Source: Clavibacter sp. VKM Ac-2872 (GTDB lineage: Bacteria; Actinomycetota; Actinomycetes; Actinomycetales; Microbacteriaceae). From it: DNA of 34,834 bases. A program made the position numbers and the translations under genes. The number at the start of each line of letters is the position of its first letter. Within the stretch, counting starts at the first letter, position 1. The stretch covers positions 1 to 34,834 of the forward strand of contig NZ_JADKRR010000006.1 of assembly GCF_015351105.1 (NCBI RefSeq). The letters run 5' to 3'. Positions 6,942 through 15,900 of this stretch are shown piece after piece. Under the pieces are notes generated by a model, which saw only the letters and a list, made by a program, of their open reading frames with translations, was not told the DNA's origin and ran no database searches.

Positions 6942-8258
6942 ATGACCGATCCAGGTCAAGGCAAAGCCCCGTCTACGCCGCTGGCACCGCCCGAGGCATC
7001 CGAGGCACCCGAGGCACCCGAGGAGATCGTCTTCGGTCGCGCGCCCGCGCACGCTGAGGGAGAGGCAGACCGGGCCACCACGGGATTCCGTGGGGTTCTG
7101 TCGAGCCTCGGCATCCCCATGAAGCCGAGCGCCGCAGAAGCAGCCGCGAGACAGCGAGTCGCGGCGCTCGAGGAGAACCAGACGACCATCCGACAGGCCA
7201 CGTGGACGCGTGCCGTCTCTGTACTCGTCGCAAATCCCAAGGGCGGCGCCGGCAAGACCCCGACCTCGCTGTGCCTGGCTGGCGTCCTCGCGTCACTACG
7301 CGGGAACGTGGTCATCGTCGAGGTCTCGGACGACCCCGGCAAGCTCCTGTTCCGCGCCGAGCACGAGCGCACCCCCGCTCTGGGTCTCGGCGAGCTCGTG
7401 CGCGACGTCGACCAGATCACCACCGCGGGCCAGCTCGCGGGCTATACGGCGCCCCAGACGACGCGAGCACACGTCATCGGGACCCCGGGCCGGCGGGCCC
7501 CCCTGGATGGCGAGGCCGTGCGTCGCGTCGTGGCGAAGCTCGACGATTTCTACAGCGTCCGCGTCATGGACTCCGGCAACCAGTACACCTCGAGCGCGTT
7601 CGTGGCCGCGTTGAAGGCCACCGACGTGCTGGTCATCCCCATCACCGCCGGGGGAGACGCCGCCACCGATGCTCGACTCCTGCTCGACGAGCTGCGCGAC
7701 ATGGGCGGGCACGCCGCCAACCTCGCCCGGCATGCCGTCGTGGTCCGTCTGATCGACGGACGGACCGAGCATGGACACGTTCTCGCGGACATCGAACGGA
7801 TGCTCGACCTGTACGCGATCGAACACCGCCTGACGATCCCGTACGACCAGCACATCGCAGATCGGCAGCAGATCACGTTCGACCTCCTCGAGCGCGACAC
7901 GCAAGAGGCTTTCACGGCCCTCGGCGCGGTCGTGGTCCGACAGCTCCAACGCGCGGTCGCGCCGGTCCTCAGCATGCGCCCGCGCGGACCTCACCGTGCC
8001 GCCGCGACGGCCCCTCGAGCGAAGCCGGCCGAGCCGCCATACCCGGAGCCGGCGGCACCGCCCGTGTCCGCCCGCTCGGCCGCCGCACCAGCTCTCGCCG
8101 CGCTTCCCGCATCTTCCCAGGGGGTAGATGAACACGAGGACAACAGCCTCTCGGCCATCTTCACCTCCGCGGCCGCCTCATCATCCTTCGCGGAGGGCAC
8201 CGCACCACTCACTACTCCGCTGGATGGATCCGCGGACACCGGAAAGGTCACCTCATGA
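6942..8258 (+). CDS. ParA/MinD-like ATPase of the transfer operon
   Basis: 438 residues. The deviant Walker A motif KGGAGKTPTS carries the signature lysine at residue 100 and the P-loop lysine at 105. The Thr-Pro after GK is typical of the ParA-like ATPases found next to actinobacterial type IV secretion genes. The N-terminal 60 residues and the last 100 are Pro/Ala-rich and probably disordered. The ATG at 6942 has GAGGAG five bases upstream. It is the first gene of the rightward transfer operon and its stop overlaps the next ATG. It may position the secretion machine or take part in partition; no ParB homologue is visible. Confidence 0.72.
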   Translation: MTDPGQGKAPSTPLAPPEASEAPEAPEEIVFGRAPAHAEGEADRATTGFRGVLSSLGIPMKPSAAEAAARQRVAALEENQTTIRQATWTRAVSVLVANPKGGAGKTPTSLCLAGVLASLRGNVVIVEVSDDPGKLLFRAEHERTPALGLGELVRDVDQITTAGQLAGYTAPQTTRAHVIGTPGRRAPLDGEAVRRVVAKLDDFYSVRVMDSGNQYTSSAFVAALKATDVLVIPITAGGDAATDARLLLDELRDMGGHAANLARHAVVVRLIDGRTEHGHVLADIERMLDLYAIEHRLTIPYDQHIADRQQITFDLLERDTQEAFTALGAVVVRQLQRAVAPVLSMRPRGPHRAAATAPRAKPAEPPYPEPAAPPVSARSAAAPALAALPASSQGVDEHEDNSLSAIFTSAAASSSFAEGTAPLTTPLDGSADTGKVTS

Positions 8259-8575
8259 ACGACATCATCACCGCAGCGGGCGACTGCGCCGCCGATAACA
8301 TCATGTGTGGCGTCAAGCCGAACTTTGACTGGCTCGGCCCCGACTTTCGCAACCTCACCGTGATCGCTCTCGGCGGATTCATGGGCCTCGCTCTGTTTGC
8401 CCTCGCCTTCTTGCTCATCAAAGCTATTCTTGGTCTACGAAACGCTAAACGAACCAAGAAGCCCCAGGAAGCCGAAGACGCGCGAAACGTCATCATCGGC
8501 ACTTCGGCCGCGATCATCGGGGTCATAGTGTTGCCTATCCTGTTCGGTGCTCTCGTCACGATTCCCACAAAATGA
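8255..8575 (+). CDS. Small two-helix membrane protein (possible VirB2-like subunit)
   Basis: 106 residues with two transmembrane segments, roughly 35-58 (VIALGGFMGLALFALAFLLIKAI) and 78-100 (IIGTSAAIIGVIVLPILFGAL). A short basic loop (RNAKRTKKPQ) lies between them. Size, topology and position before the VirB6-like gene fit a pilin or VirB2/VirB3-type small subunit, but sequence similarity cannot be claimed. There is no clear cleavable signal. It overlaps both neighbours by four bases or fewer. Confidence 0.6.
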   Translation: MNDIITAAGDCAADNIMCGVKPNFDWLGPDFRNLTVIALGGFMGLALFALAFLLIKAILGLRNAKRTKKPQEAEDARNVIIGTSAAIIGVIVLPILFGALVTIPTK

Positions 8576-9255
8576 GACGCGCTCCTCGACGGTCAGGCCG
8601 CATGGGCTGGTGGGCGATCGGCACGATCGCGACCCTGCTTATCGTCGGCTCCATTGTGGCGACCCTCGCCCTCCGCGGCGGACCAGAGTCCATCTCGTCC
8701 CCCACCCCTTCTAGCACGCCGACGGGCGAGGCATCGGTCTCTGACACTGCAATGGGTGCAAACGGTTGTCTCGCCGGACCCGGCATCACAGCAGAGCAGC
8801 TCAGGCAGATCCGTGCCAAGAAAGACTTCACTCCGAATGGAGCCGTCGAGTTCCTCGGGGCACTGGTCCAATTTTACACCGCGGCCGACCCTAATTATCG
8901 GTCCGGAGTTGAACAGGTGACAGCGGAAATGACTACCGGCACCGCGCAAGCGGATTTCGCTTCGATCACTTCGAGCATCGCTCCTGACGATGGGAACACG
9001 CACGCCTCGTTCCTCGGCGAGGGTTACTACAAGGTGGTAGCTGCGACAGCACAGGAGGTAACGGTGGATATCACCGCGGAGCAGCTTCGCAATGGTTCAC
9101 CCATTCCCGGCGACACGCACGGCACCGTATACGGCGGCGAACGCTACACGGTCACGCCGGCAGCGGACGGGTGGGTCCTCACCTCCACGGGGACACCGGA
9201 CCAATCCGTGCAGCAGATGATCGAAACCGGGCAGCGATTCCAAGGAGGTTGCTGA
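8572..9255 (+). CDS. Single-span protein with extracytoplasmic domain (possible TcpC/VirB8-like)
   Basis: 227 residues. A positively charged N-terminus (MRRAPRRSGR) leads into one transmembrane helix (about 12-34), then a Ser/Thr/Pro-rich linker and a 170-residue outer domain. The outer domain begins AVEFLGALVQFY and contains alternating strands (YYKVVAATAQEVTVDI, TVYGGERYTVTPAADGWVL). That is compatible with an NTF2-like fold as in VirB8/TcpC proteins. The fold assignment is an inference from layout and operon position. The start overlaps the previous stop. Confidence 0.55.
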   Translation: MRRAPRRSGRMGWWAIGTIATLLIVGSIVATLALRGGPESISSPTPSSTPTGEASVSDTAMGANGCLAGPGITAEQLRQIRAKKDFTPNGAVEFLGALVQFYTAADPNYRSGVEQVTAEMTTGTAQADFASITSSIAPDDGNTHASFLGEGYYKVVAATAQEVTVDITAEQLRNGSPIPGDTHGTVYGGERYTVTPAADGWVLTSTGTPDQSVQQMIETGQRFQGGC

Positions 9256-10628
9256 TGGCTGAGTGCATTCCCGCGCTTAAGAGCGTGTGTGATGTTGGCG
9301 ATGCGATTGGCAAAGCCACGCAGCTTGAGTTCAACGCCGGCACGGGCCTCGTCAAGGGCACAGTGCAGGCAATTGCGTTCAGTCAGGACCCCCTGGGGTG
9401 GCTGGTCCAGAAGATGCAGGAGGGCATCCATGGAATCGGCGCAGTTATGATCCCCTACGCACTCAAAGTCCTGGAACCCGATTACTCGCTTGAATGGTGG
9501 CGCGACTCGTACGCGATTTCATTCGGTGTTGCGATTCTCATACTCGCATTCATTCTGATCGCCGTCACCGTCCGACGCGTTCGGGGTGATATAGGCCCCA
9601 AGGCTATTGTTCAATCTTTTTTCTATGCCGTGCCTGCATTCATAATCTTTGCATTCGCTGGACCCATCTTGGGGGCTGCTGTCACCAAGTTCTTCGTGGG
9701 CTTGTCTTCAGCGCTGGCAGTTAACTTGCTCGATACCACGACAGGGGACTTCTATACGTCGCTGGCGGATCGAGCGAGTTCGGGTGACGCTGCGAAGCTC
9801 GTGGGCAGCGCAATGATTTCGATGCTGGTGCTGTCAATTCTGTTCCTCGCGTTGATTGGGGTTTTCTTCATCCTCGTGGTGCAGGTGGCCACGCAGTATC
9901 TCATTGGTGCGCTTATTCCTCTGGGGCTGGTGTGGATGGCACATCCCGACACCCGGCATAACGCGAAGGTCGGGCCGCTGATCTGGGTCTCGATTCTGGC
10001 GTCTCACGTGCTCCTCATTCTCGTGCTCGGGTACGCATTCAAAGCGATTGACGGCCTTCTTCTCAAAGCGACCGACGACGCTATTTCGGATCCAATGCGC
10101 ACGTTCGTGAACCTGGCCGTGCCGACGGTTCTCATGGCGATGGTGGTTTTCGCGCCCATGGGGCTCATGCGGTTGGCGAAGTTCACGAAGCCGGGCGGGG
10201 GCGGGGGGCAGTCCCGATCGGGCGGCCTCAGCACCCCGAACCAGGCCCCCCAGCCGGGTCGCCAGGTGCTCAACGCTCAGCAGACGGCAGACAACCAGTC
10301 CCGATCGGCTGAGCGCCGAGCGTCTAACGAGCCGTCGTCGGACGCTCCTGCCACGATGTCGTCGCAGGCGGCGAGCACAGGCCGACGGGCTGGAACCGAG
10401 GCCGCCTCGACGGCCGGCAAGGGCGCGACCGTGGCGGGCGGGGGCGCCGCCGCTGGTGGAGGCATGGCGACTGCGGGAGCGGCGGCCACTGCAACAGGCG
10501 TGGGCGCCCCGCTGGGGATGTCGATGCTCATCCTCGATGCAGCGGTGAAGGTCGCGCATCATGCGTCGAAGGCGGCCGAACAAGCCGCCCACCAGGCGGC
10601 TGACGCCGGCGACCACAGGGAGAACTGA
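9255..10628 (+). CDS. VirB6/TrbL-like polytopic conjugation protein
   Basis: 457 residues. About six hydrophobic segments lie between residues 78 and 325, including SFGVAILILAFILIAVTV, a long VLSILFLALIGVFFILVV stretch and LAVPTVLMAMVVFAPMGL. The C-terminal 130 residues are a Gly/Ala/Gln-rich, low-complexity tail. Size and topology match the VirB6/TrbL inner-membrane channel component that precedes SCO6880-family genes in actinobacterial conjugation clusters. AAGGAGG lies six bases before the ATG at 9255, which shares its A with the preceding TGA. Confidence 0.7.
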   Translation: MAECIPALKSVCDVGDAIGKATQLEFNAGTGLVKGTVQAIAFSQDPLGWLVQKMQEGIHGIGAVMIPYALKVLEPDYSLEWWRDSYAISFGVAILILAFILIAVTVRRVRGDIGPKAIVQSFFYAVPAFIIFAFAGPILGAAVTKFFVGLSSALAVNLLDTTTGDFYTSLADRASSGDAAKLVGSAMISMLVLSILFLALIGVFFILVVQVATQYLIGALIPLGLVWMAHPDTRHNAKVGPLIWVSILASHVLLILVLGYAFKAIDGLLLKATDDAISDPMRTFVNLAVPTVLMAMVVFAPMGLMRLAKFTKPGGGGGQSRSGGLSTPNQAPQPGRQVLNAQQTADNQSRSAERRASNEPSSDAPATMSSQAASTGRRAGTEAASTAGKGATVAGGGAAAGGGMATAGAAATATGVGAPLGMSMLILDAAVKVAHHASKAAEQAAHQAADAGDHREN

Positions 10629-12244
10629 TGCGCGTCTCGTATCTCGGTGGTGACAGCGCACACCGCGGCTTCCTCGGCGCTCGCGTCTCGAAAGCGCGGC
10701 TCTGGTCGGTCGGGGTGGCAGCCGTCATCGCGCTCACGACGGCCGTGTTCTTCCAGATCGCCGGCGTGGTGCTGCTCGTCGTTCTGCCGTCGATCGCGTG
10801 GCTGCTCACGATGTCGACGGAGAACGGCACTCCGCTGCACCGATACCTCAACCGGCGCCGGTGGAAAGAGCGCCAGAAGCGCGGAACGACCAACTTCCTC
10901 CCGTACACGGAGGAGGGGTGGCAGGCGCTCGTCGACGCCTGGGACGAAGCTCTGCGCGGGGAGCGCGCGGAGGCTGAGCGGCGACTTCATGCCATGCGGG
11001 CCACCCCCGATGGCGTCGAGGGCATGACGTGGCTGCAAGACGGCCGCGGAATCCCAGGCATCCAGTGGCACCGCGAGCCCGGCAGGGAGGAGTACCTGGC
11101 CATCGTCGTCTCGACGACCGGCCAGGTGGAGGGCATCGAGACCGACGAGGTGTTCGACGCCGCCAGCGCCGGCTTCGGGGCGATCCTCAGCGCGCTCGGC
11201 TCGAGGGCGAGCCTGGCGAAGCGGGTCCAGCCCATCACGCGGGCACTGCCGGCGGATCCCGCTCGGCACGAGCAATGGGTCCTCGACAACGGCGATTCGG
11301 ACGTGCCGGAGTCCATCCTGCGCTCGTACAAGGAGGTCATCGACATCGTGATGTCTGGCCAGCTCGTGCAGCGACCGATGTTCGTGATGTCGTTCCCGGT
11401 CACCGAGACCTTCCGGTCTCGAGCGACTCGCCGCGGACCGGGCCTGGATGGGTGGCGCGAGCTCATGCGAGACGAGATCCGCGGGGTTGAGCGGGCGATG
11501 TCCGCCGCGGGGTACCGCGATGTGCGCATCCTGTCCGCTCGGGCCACCGCGGCCGTGATCCGGCACATGCAGCACCCCGGATACGCCATGGACCGGGTCT
11601 CCGATGTCACCCCGACCACCGGGTGGCTGCCCTCGGAGGATCACTGGTCGTTCACCCGCTACGCCGGGGCGCCCATCGGCGGCGACGTGAGCCAGTCCCT
11701 CGCCCGCACGGCCCGCATATCGGCCGGGAACCTCGCCGTCATCGAACGCTCGAGCTTGTGGATGAGTCCCCTGTTGGGTGGGATGCATGAGCAGGTCGTT
11801 CGGACCATTGCATTTCATTTAGAAGTAATCCCCCAGGAAGCCTCGCGATTCCTGCATGAACAGGACATCACGTCCGACATTGCCGACAAGAACGCAAAGG
11901 CACGTGCCGGAGTTCTCGAGGACGCGACGTTGAAAGTCGAGGCGAAAGCAGCGACCCAGCGTTACGAGGACCTGATGCCGGGCACGGGATTCCACGGGTG
12001 CAACTGGGTCGGGTACATCACCGTCTCGGCTGGCACGGAGCGTGGGCTGCTCGACGCCTGCGAGCACATCGCCGAGGCCGCGTCTGACGCGGGCATCTCG
12101 CAGCTCGAGTGGTTAGACGTCCGGCAGTCCGCCGCGCACGCCTTCACCTGGCCCGTCGGGCGCGGAATTGTCCCGGCGAAGGCCACCGTCAGCGACCGCG
12201 TGCAGCAGTTCGCCGCGGGTAGAGAGCCCGAGGAGGCCCTATGA
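10628..12244 (+). CDS. SCO6880-family type IV secretion protein
   Basis: 538 residues. Two adjacent transmembrane helices near residues 25-65 follow a short cytoplasmic start (RVSYLGGDSAHRGFLG). A large soluble domain follows, with conserved-looking blocks such as YLAIVVSTTGQVEGIE and GWLPSEDHWSFTRYAGAPI. The layout matches the actinobacterial SCO6880 family, which lies beside VirB4 and VirB6 homologues in conjugation clusters; its biochemical role is not settled. The start shares a base with the upstream TGA and the stop overlaps the VirB4 ATG. Confidence 0.75.
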   Translation: MRVSYLGGDSAHRGFLGARVSKARLWSVGVAAVIALTTAVFFQIAGVVLLVVLPSIAWLLTMSTENGTPLHRYLNRRRWKERQKRGTTNFLPYTEEGWQALVDAWDEALRGERAEAERRLHAMRATPDGVEGMTWLQDGRGIPGIQWHREPGREEYLAIVVSTTGQVEGIETDEVFDAASAGFGAILSALGSRASLAKRVQPITRALPADPARHEQWVLDNGDSDVPESILRSYKEVIDIVMSGQLVQRPMFVMSFPVTETFRSRATRRGPGLDGWRELMRDEIRGVERAMSAAGYRDVRILSARATAAVIRHMQHPGYAMDRVSDVTPTTGWLPSEDHWSFTRYAGAPIGGDVSQSLARTARISAGNLAVIERSSLWMSPLLGGMHEQVVRTIAFHLEVIPQEASRFLHEQDITSDIADKNAKARAGVLEDATLKVEAKAATQRYEDLMPGTGFHGCNWVGYITVSAGTERGLLDACEHIAEAASDAGISQLEWLDVRQSAAHAFTWPVGRGIVPAKATVSDRVQQFAAGREPEEAL

Positions 12245-13728
12245 GCATCACGATCCGCACTCCCGTCGACGACCCGAACGAGTTGCCGTCTCGCCGGAGC
12301 GTGCTCGGCAAGCGTCGCCGACAGCCGGCCGCCCCCGACACGAGTCCCACCGCCGTGGTCGATGAGTACGCCATGCCCGAGCAGCCCGGCTGGATCCCGC
12401 GACGGAACCGGCTGCTGGATCGGCTCGGGTACTACGTCCCCGCATCAGCAGGGGCACCGACCACGACCCGCCAAGCGGAGATCCTGAACACGGCGATCAT
12501 CGCCGCTCCCATGCAGTTTCAAGGCCTCCTCTCCGGGGTAGAGACCCTCTCGAAGACGCCCGCGACTAACGACCAGATCCAGGCATATCGAGACGGCAAG
12601 GTCGAATCTCCGAACGTCTGCACCCTGGGCGACGTCGGCGTGTACAAGTCCACGTTGATGAAGTGCGATTACGTGCTGCGCCCGCTGACGCTGGCGGGCC
12701 GCCGCGTGATCGTCGTCGACATCAAGCCCGCGGGGCCCTCCGCGGGCTGCGGTGAGTACACGGCGACCGCGGTGGAGATCGGCGTGACACCGATCCGGTG
12801 CGAGATCGGCGACACGACGTCCTCCACCCTGAACCTGTGCGACCCGAAGCTCCGTCTCACCCGCGAGGGAACGACCGGCGCGGGCGCGATCGGCATCCTC
12901 CTGCAAGCCGCCGCGATCCTGAACGAGAACACGGAGCTTGACCGGTTCGAGAAGAAGGCCGTCCGGGCCGCGCTGAAGCGTGCTGAGGCGCATGTGGCCG
13001 AGCTCGGCCGGGATGTGACCGTGATGGACGTGCTGCCGTACCTCGGCAACGTCGACGACATCGACGACTTCCGCGCCCTGCCCACGCACGCGAAGGACGC
13101 GATGTTCATGGCCGGGTACGGCGTGCGGGTGCTCCTGGAACGGCTTCCCGAGGAGCTCCCCGGTCTGTTCGACGGCGACACGAGCAGGTCGGTGAAGTTG
13201 GGCGAAAAGGCCACGTTCTTCGACTTCTCCCAACTCCCCGAGGACGGACCTGCCCGCTCCATCGGCATGATGCTCGCAAACGCGTGGACCATCGGCTCGA
13301 TCCGCGCATCGGGCGGCAAGTTCCGCACGAACTTCTGCGTCGACGAGGGCTGGTTCCTCGTCGGCGGCCCGATGGGGAAGGTCATCCAGGCAAACTCCAA
13401 GGTGTCCCGCGCCAACGGCATGTCGAACATCGTGAATCTGCACCACCCGTCCGATGTGCCGGCGGATGACCCCGCGATCGCGTTCATCAAAGAGGCAGGA
13501 ACGTTGCATCTGTTCCGGCAGTCCAAACGCGACGACGCCGAGATGGTCGCCAACCTCGCCGGGCTCAAGCCCGGCGCCGTCGAGCAGCTCATGACCCTGC
13601 CTGCTGGGCAGCACTTCAAGAAGGTGGGCACGGCCGCCGAGACGCGCGTGCGTCACGTGCGGTCCTCGCTCGAGGCCCGCGTCACCGACACCTCGCAGGG
13701 GCTCTTGGGCGAGAGGGAGGGCGCGTGA
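12241..13728 (+). CDS. VirB4-like secretion ATPase
   Basis: 495 residues. The nucleotide-binding loop is GDVGVYKSTL, with Lys136. Relative to the classical Walker A (GxxxxGK[ST]), the glycine before the lysine is replaced by tyrosine. A Walker B-like strand, NFCVDEGWFL, gives Asp368-Glu369. A hallmark block RRVIVVDIKPAGPSAGCGEY, equivalent to the VIDPKGEY motif of such ATPases, confirms the family. It probably energises assembly of the conjugation channel. The protein is shorter than proteobacterial VirB4 (about 790 residues) because the N-terminal domain is small. It may pair with the SCO6880 protein upstream, with which it is coupled by an ATGA overlap. Confidence 0.78.
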   Translation: MSITIRTPVDDPNELPSRRSVLGKRRRQPAAPDTSPTAVVDEYAMPEQPGWIPRRNRLLDRLGYYVPASAGAPTTTRQAEILNTAIIAAPMQFQGLLSGVETLSKTPATNDQIQAYRDGKVESPNVCTLGDVGVYKSTLMKCDYVLRPLTLAGRRVIVVDIKPAGPSAGCGEYTATAVEIGVTPIRCEIGDTTSSTLNLCDPKLRLTREGTTGAGAIGILLQAAAILNENTELDRFEKKAVRAALKRAEAHVAELGRDVTVMDVLPYLGNVDDIDDFRALPTHAKDAMFMAGYGVRVLLERLPEELPGLFDGDTSRSVKLGEKATFFDFSQLPEDGPARSIGMMLANAWTIGSIRASGGKFRTNFCVDEGWFLVGGPMGKVIQANSKVSRANGMSNIVNLHHPSDVPADDPAIAFIKEAGTLHLFRQSKRDDAEMVANLAGLKPGAVEQLMTLPAGQHFKKVGTAAETRVRHVRSSLEARVTDTSQGLLGEREGA

Positions 13729-14375
13729 TGCGAGCCCGGACCGCGCCCATCGTCGCGGTAGCCCTGGCGGCCGCGCTCGTGCTCGTCGGGTGCACGTCGG
13801 CGCCGGCGGCGGGGCCCGAGGACGCCGCGTCGTCTCCGGCGGCCGACGACGCGGCGTCCTCAGCCGGGGATCCGTCCGGCGTCCCGACCGTCGACGTCGG
13901 CGGCTTCACGCCGGCGCCCCCGGTCCCGGCGAACGGGATGGATGACCAGGACTCCGACGACGCTGTGGACGCCTCGTCGGCCGCCCCTGGCGACGTGATC
14001 CCGTCGGGTGACTCGATCACCCCTTCCATCGCGGCGAAAGCGGAGCTCACGGCGGCCGCGTTCGTCCGAGCCTTCACCCGGAAGGACATCACCGGGACGG
14101 GCTGGGCGGACGGCTATACGGGCTACCTGACGCCGTACTCGCAGACCGCCTACGCCGGCACCGGCACCGGCACCGGCACCGGCACCGGGCAGTCGAGCGT
14201 CCCGGGCACACGTGTTACTGGCTCGGCCGCGCTGGCGGAGCAGGGCACGAACACCATGACGTCGGCGACCATCACCGTGCCGACCGATGCCGGCACGTAT
14301 CAGGTGCTCATGCTCGCAACCAACACGGGGGACTGGCTGGTGCAGCGCGCTCTCCTCCCCGGGACCACGCCGTGA
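13728..14375 (+). CDS. Lipoprotein of the transfer operon
   Basis: 215 residues. A signal sequence with lipobox LVGC puts the lipidated cysteine at residue 22. A long Ala/Ser/Asp-rich linker follows, then a C-terminal domain (about residues 105-215) that ends in strands (ATITVPTDAGTYQVLMLATNTGDWLVQRALL). That tail resembles outer domains of VirB8/TcpC-type transfer proteins, though this is tentative. The ATG at 13728 is preferred to the GTG at 13725 because GGAGG lies seven bases upstream. An in-frame hexanucleotide repeat encodes alternating Gly-Thr in the middle. Confidence 0.65.
   Translation: MRARTAPIVAVALAAALVLVGCTSAPAAGPEDAASSPAADDAASSAGDPSGVPTVDVGGFTPAPPVPANGMDDQDSDDAVDASSAAPGDVIPSGDSITPSIAAKAELTAAAFVRAFTRKDITGTGWADGYTGYLTPYSQTAYAGTGTGTGTGTGQSSVPGTRVTGSAALAEQGTNTMTSATITVPTDAGTYQVLMLATNTGDWLVQRALLPGTTP
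14157..14186 (+). repeat. (GGCACC)5 tandem repeat in the lipoprotein gene
   Basis: Five perfect copies of the hexamer GGCACC encode a Gly-Thr run. A six-base unit keeps the frame when copies are lost or gained, so length variation would alter the linker without breaking the gene. Confidence 0.9.
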
Positions 14376-15448
14376 AGGCCCTCGCGGGCTTCCTCGCCGC
14401 CCCGCTGGTGTTCGTCGCGGTCCTGCTCATGCTCATCGTCGGCGCGGGCGGGGGGAAGTCGGCGGCCTCCGCCGCAGCGTGCGGCACGGCCTCGGCTCCC
14501 GGAGTGTCCGCGGCCGGCGACCTGCCTGCGTCGGTGGGGCGTTGGTCCGGCGATCAGGTCCGCATGGCCGCGACGCTTCTGGACGCGGCCGCGAAGCTCG
14601 GCGCCAACCAGCAGGCACAGACCGTGCTCATCATGACCGCCATGGGCGAGTCGTCGCTGTCGAACCCGGACCACGGCGACGCCGTGGACAACAGCACCAT
14701 CGGTGTCCTGCAACAGGGGGAGTCCTACGGTCCGCGGTCGGCGCGCTTGGATCCCGCCACCGCGGCCACCGCGTTCCTCACACGGCTCGTGAAGGTCCCG
14801 GACTGGGAGAGCTTGGAACCGACGCTCGCCGCGCACGCGGTGCAGGGCAACGCCGACCCGTATCACTACGCTCCCTTCTGGACGGATGCGCAGGCCGTCG
14901 TCGCCGCCGTGACCGGGAAGAAGGTCTCGTCTGGGTGCGCGGCGACCGCTAACGGCGAGCAGTCCGCGAAGACGCTGATCGCAGCGCGCGCGGCCGGCAC
15001 GCTCACCGACTACAACCCCAAGATGCTCGACGAGCTCAACGGCATGGCCGACGGCACCGCTTCTGCGCAGTGCCAGATCGACCCGCGCGTGCTCCAGATC
15101 CTCGTCCTCGTCCTGAACAAGTACGGCTCCGTGGGCGTCAGCGACATCAACCGGCCCTGCGCCGGTGAGGGGCTGCACTGCGAGTACTCCGCCCATTGCA
15201 CCTCGCCGTCGACGGCCGTCGACTTCAACAGCATCGGGGGACGGACGACGACCGGGGGAGACCCGGCGTCGCTCGAGCTGCTGGCGTACCTCGACACGAT
15301 CATGCCCAAGGGCTCGCACGCGGGGCAGGTCCAGTGCCGGCCGGCGATGACGTTCCAGAACATCACCGCCTTCTCGGATCCGTGCACGCATCTGCACGTC
15401 GACGTCCGGGGCGCCACGGCTCCGCTGACCGCGACGCCGGGCGGATGA
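14372..15448 (+). CDS. Two-domain cell-wall hydrolase of the conjugation system
   Basis: 358 residues. An N-terminal hydrophobic anchor or signal (residues 4-25) is followed by a lysozyme/transglycosylase-like domain. Its MTAMGESSL motif has Glu93 as candidate catalytic residue, and STIGVLQQ matches the usual GxxQQ block. The C-terminal domain has His275, Asp284 and an HLH pair (His340, His342), in the spacing of M15-type zinc D-Ala-D-Ala peptidases. Such bifunctional enzymes open peptidoglycan locally so that the transfer channel can be built. It starts at GTG 14372 overlapping the lipoprotein stop. The substrate assignment is inferred from motifs. Confidence 0.7.
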   Translation: MKALAGFLAAPLVFVAVLLMLIVGAGGGKSAASAAACGTASAPGVSAAGDLPASVGRWSGDQVRMAATLLDAAAKLGANQQAQTVLIMTAMGESSLSNPDHGDAVDNSTIGVLQQGESYGPRSARLDPATAATAFLTRLVKVPDWESLEPTLAAHAVQGNADPYHYAPFWTDAQAVVAAVTGKKVSSGCAATANGEQSAKTLIAARAAGTLTDYNPKMLDELNGMADGTASAQCQIDPRVLQILVLVLNKYGSVGVSDINRPCAGEGLHCEYSAHCTSPSTAVDFNSIGGRTTTGGDPASLELLAYLDTIMPKGSHAGQVQCRPAMTFQNITAFSDPCTHLHVDVRGATAPLTATPGG

Positions 15449-15900
15449 CGGGCACGACGACGCTCTCGACCGCGAACCTCGCGGGTGGGGCGTGGACCAT
15501 CATCAACACCGACGACCCGAGTCTCGTCACCGTGGCGATGTGGCTGAGCGACGCGATCGAGGAGCACACGGCCGCCGTCATCGCCGCGACCGGGCGACCT
15601 GTCGCGTTCGGCTACCAGCTCGACGGCGAAGACGTCGACGAGGACGTGTGCCTGGTCCGTGACCTGCACCGCCAGGTGGAGGAGAACTACCGCCACGCGA
15701 CCCTCGCCGACCTCACCACCCGGAAGGACCGGTATTGGGTTCTCGCCCGCCTGGCCGCCTCCGGCGCCACCGAAGTGGCCCTCATCACGGGCGTGACGGC
15801 GCGCGTGGCCAAGAGGTTCACCGGCGACGAGCCCGACGCTCGGCTCGCTCGCGATCTGACCTACCGAGTGCACCACAGCGACGAAAGGAACCGCGCATGA
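15445..15900 (+). CDS. Conserved-position protein of unknown function in the transfer operon
   Basis: 151 residues, soluble, acidic in the middle (YQLDGEDVDEDVCLVRDLH) and basic towards the end. No motif is recognised. The ATG at 15445 overlaps the preceding TGA and the stop overlaps the ATG of a 17-codon reading frame, so it is firmly inside the operon. The open frame continues upstream but would overlap the hydrolase gene. It lies directly before the coupling-protein gene, so an adaptor or substrate-recruitment role is possible but unsupported. Confidence 0.6.
   Translation: MTGTTTLSTANLAGGAWTIINTDDPSLVTVAMWLSDAIEEHTAAVIAATGRPVAFGYQLDGEDVDEDVCLVRDLHRQVEENYRHATLADLTTRKDRYWVLARLAASGATEVALITGVTARVAKRFTGDEPDARLARDLTYRVHHSDERNRA

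Noticed and set aside
14157-14186. Short tandem repeat considered as part of a CRISPR or iteron array
   Set aside because: It is a hexamer without spacers inside a coding frame. No CRISPR-like repeat-spacer pattern was seen anywhere in the window.
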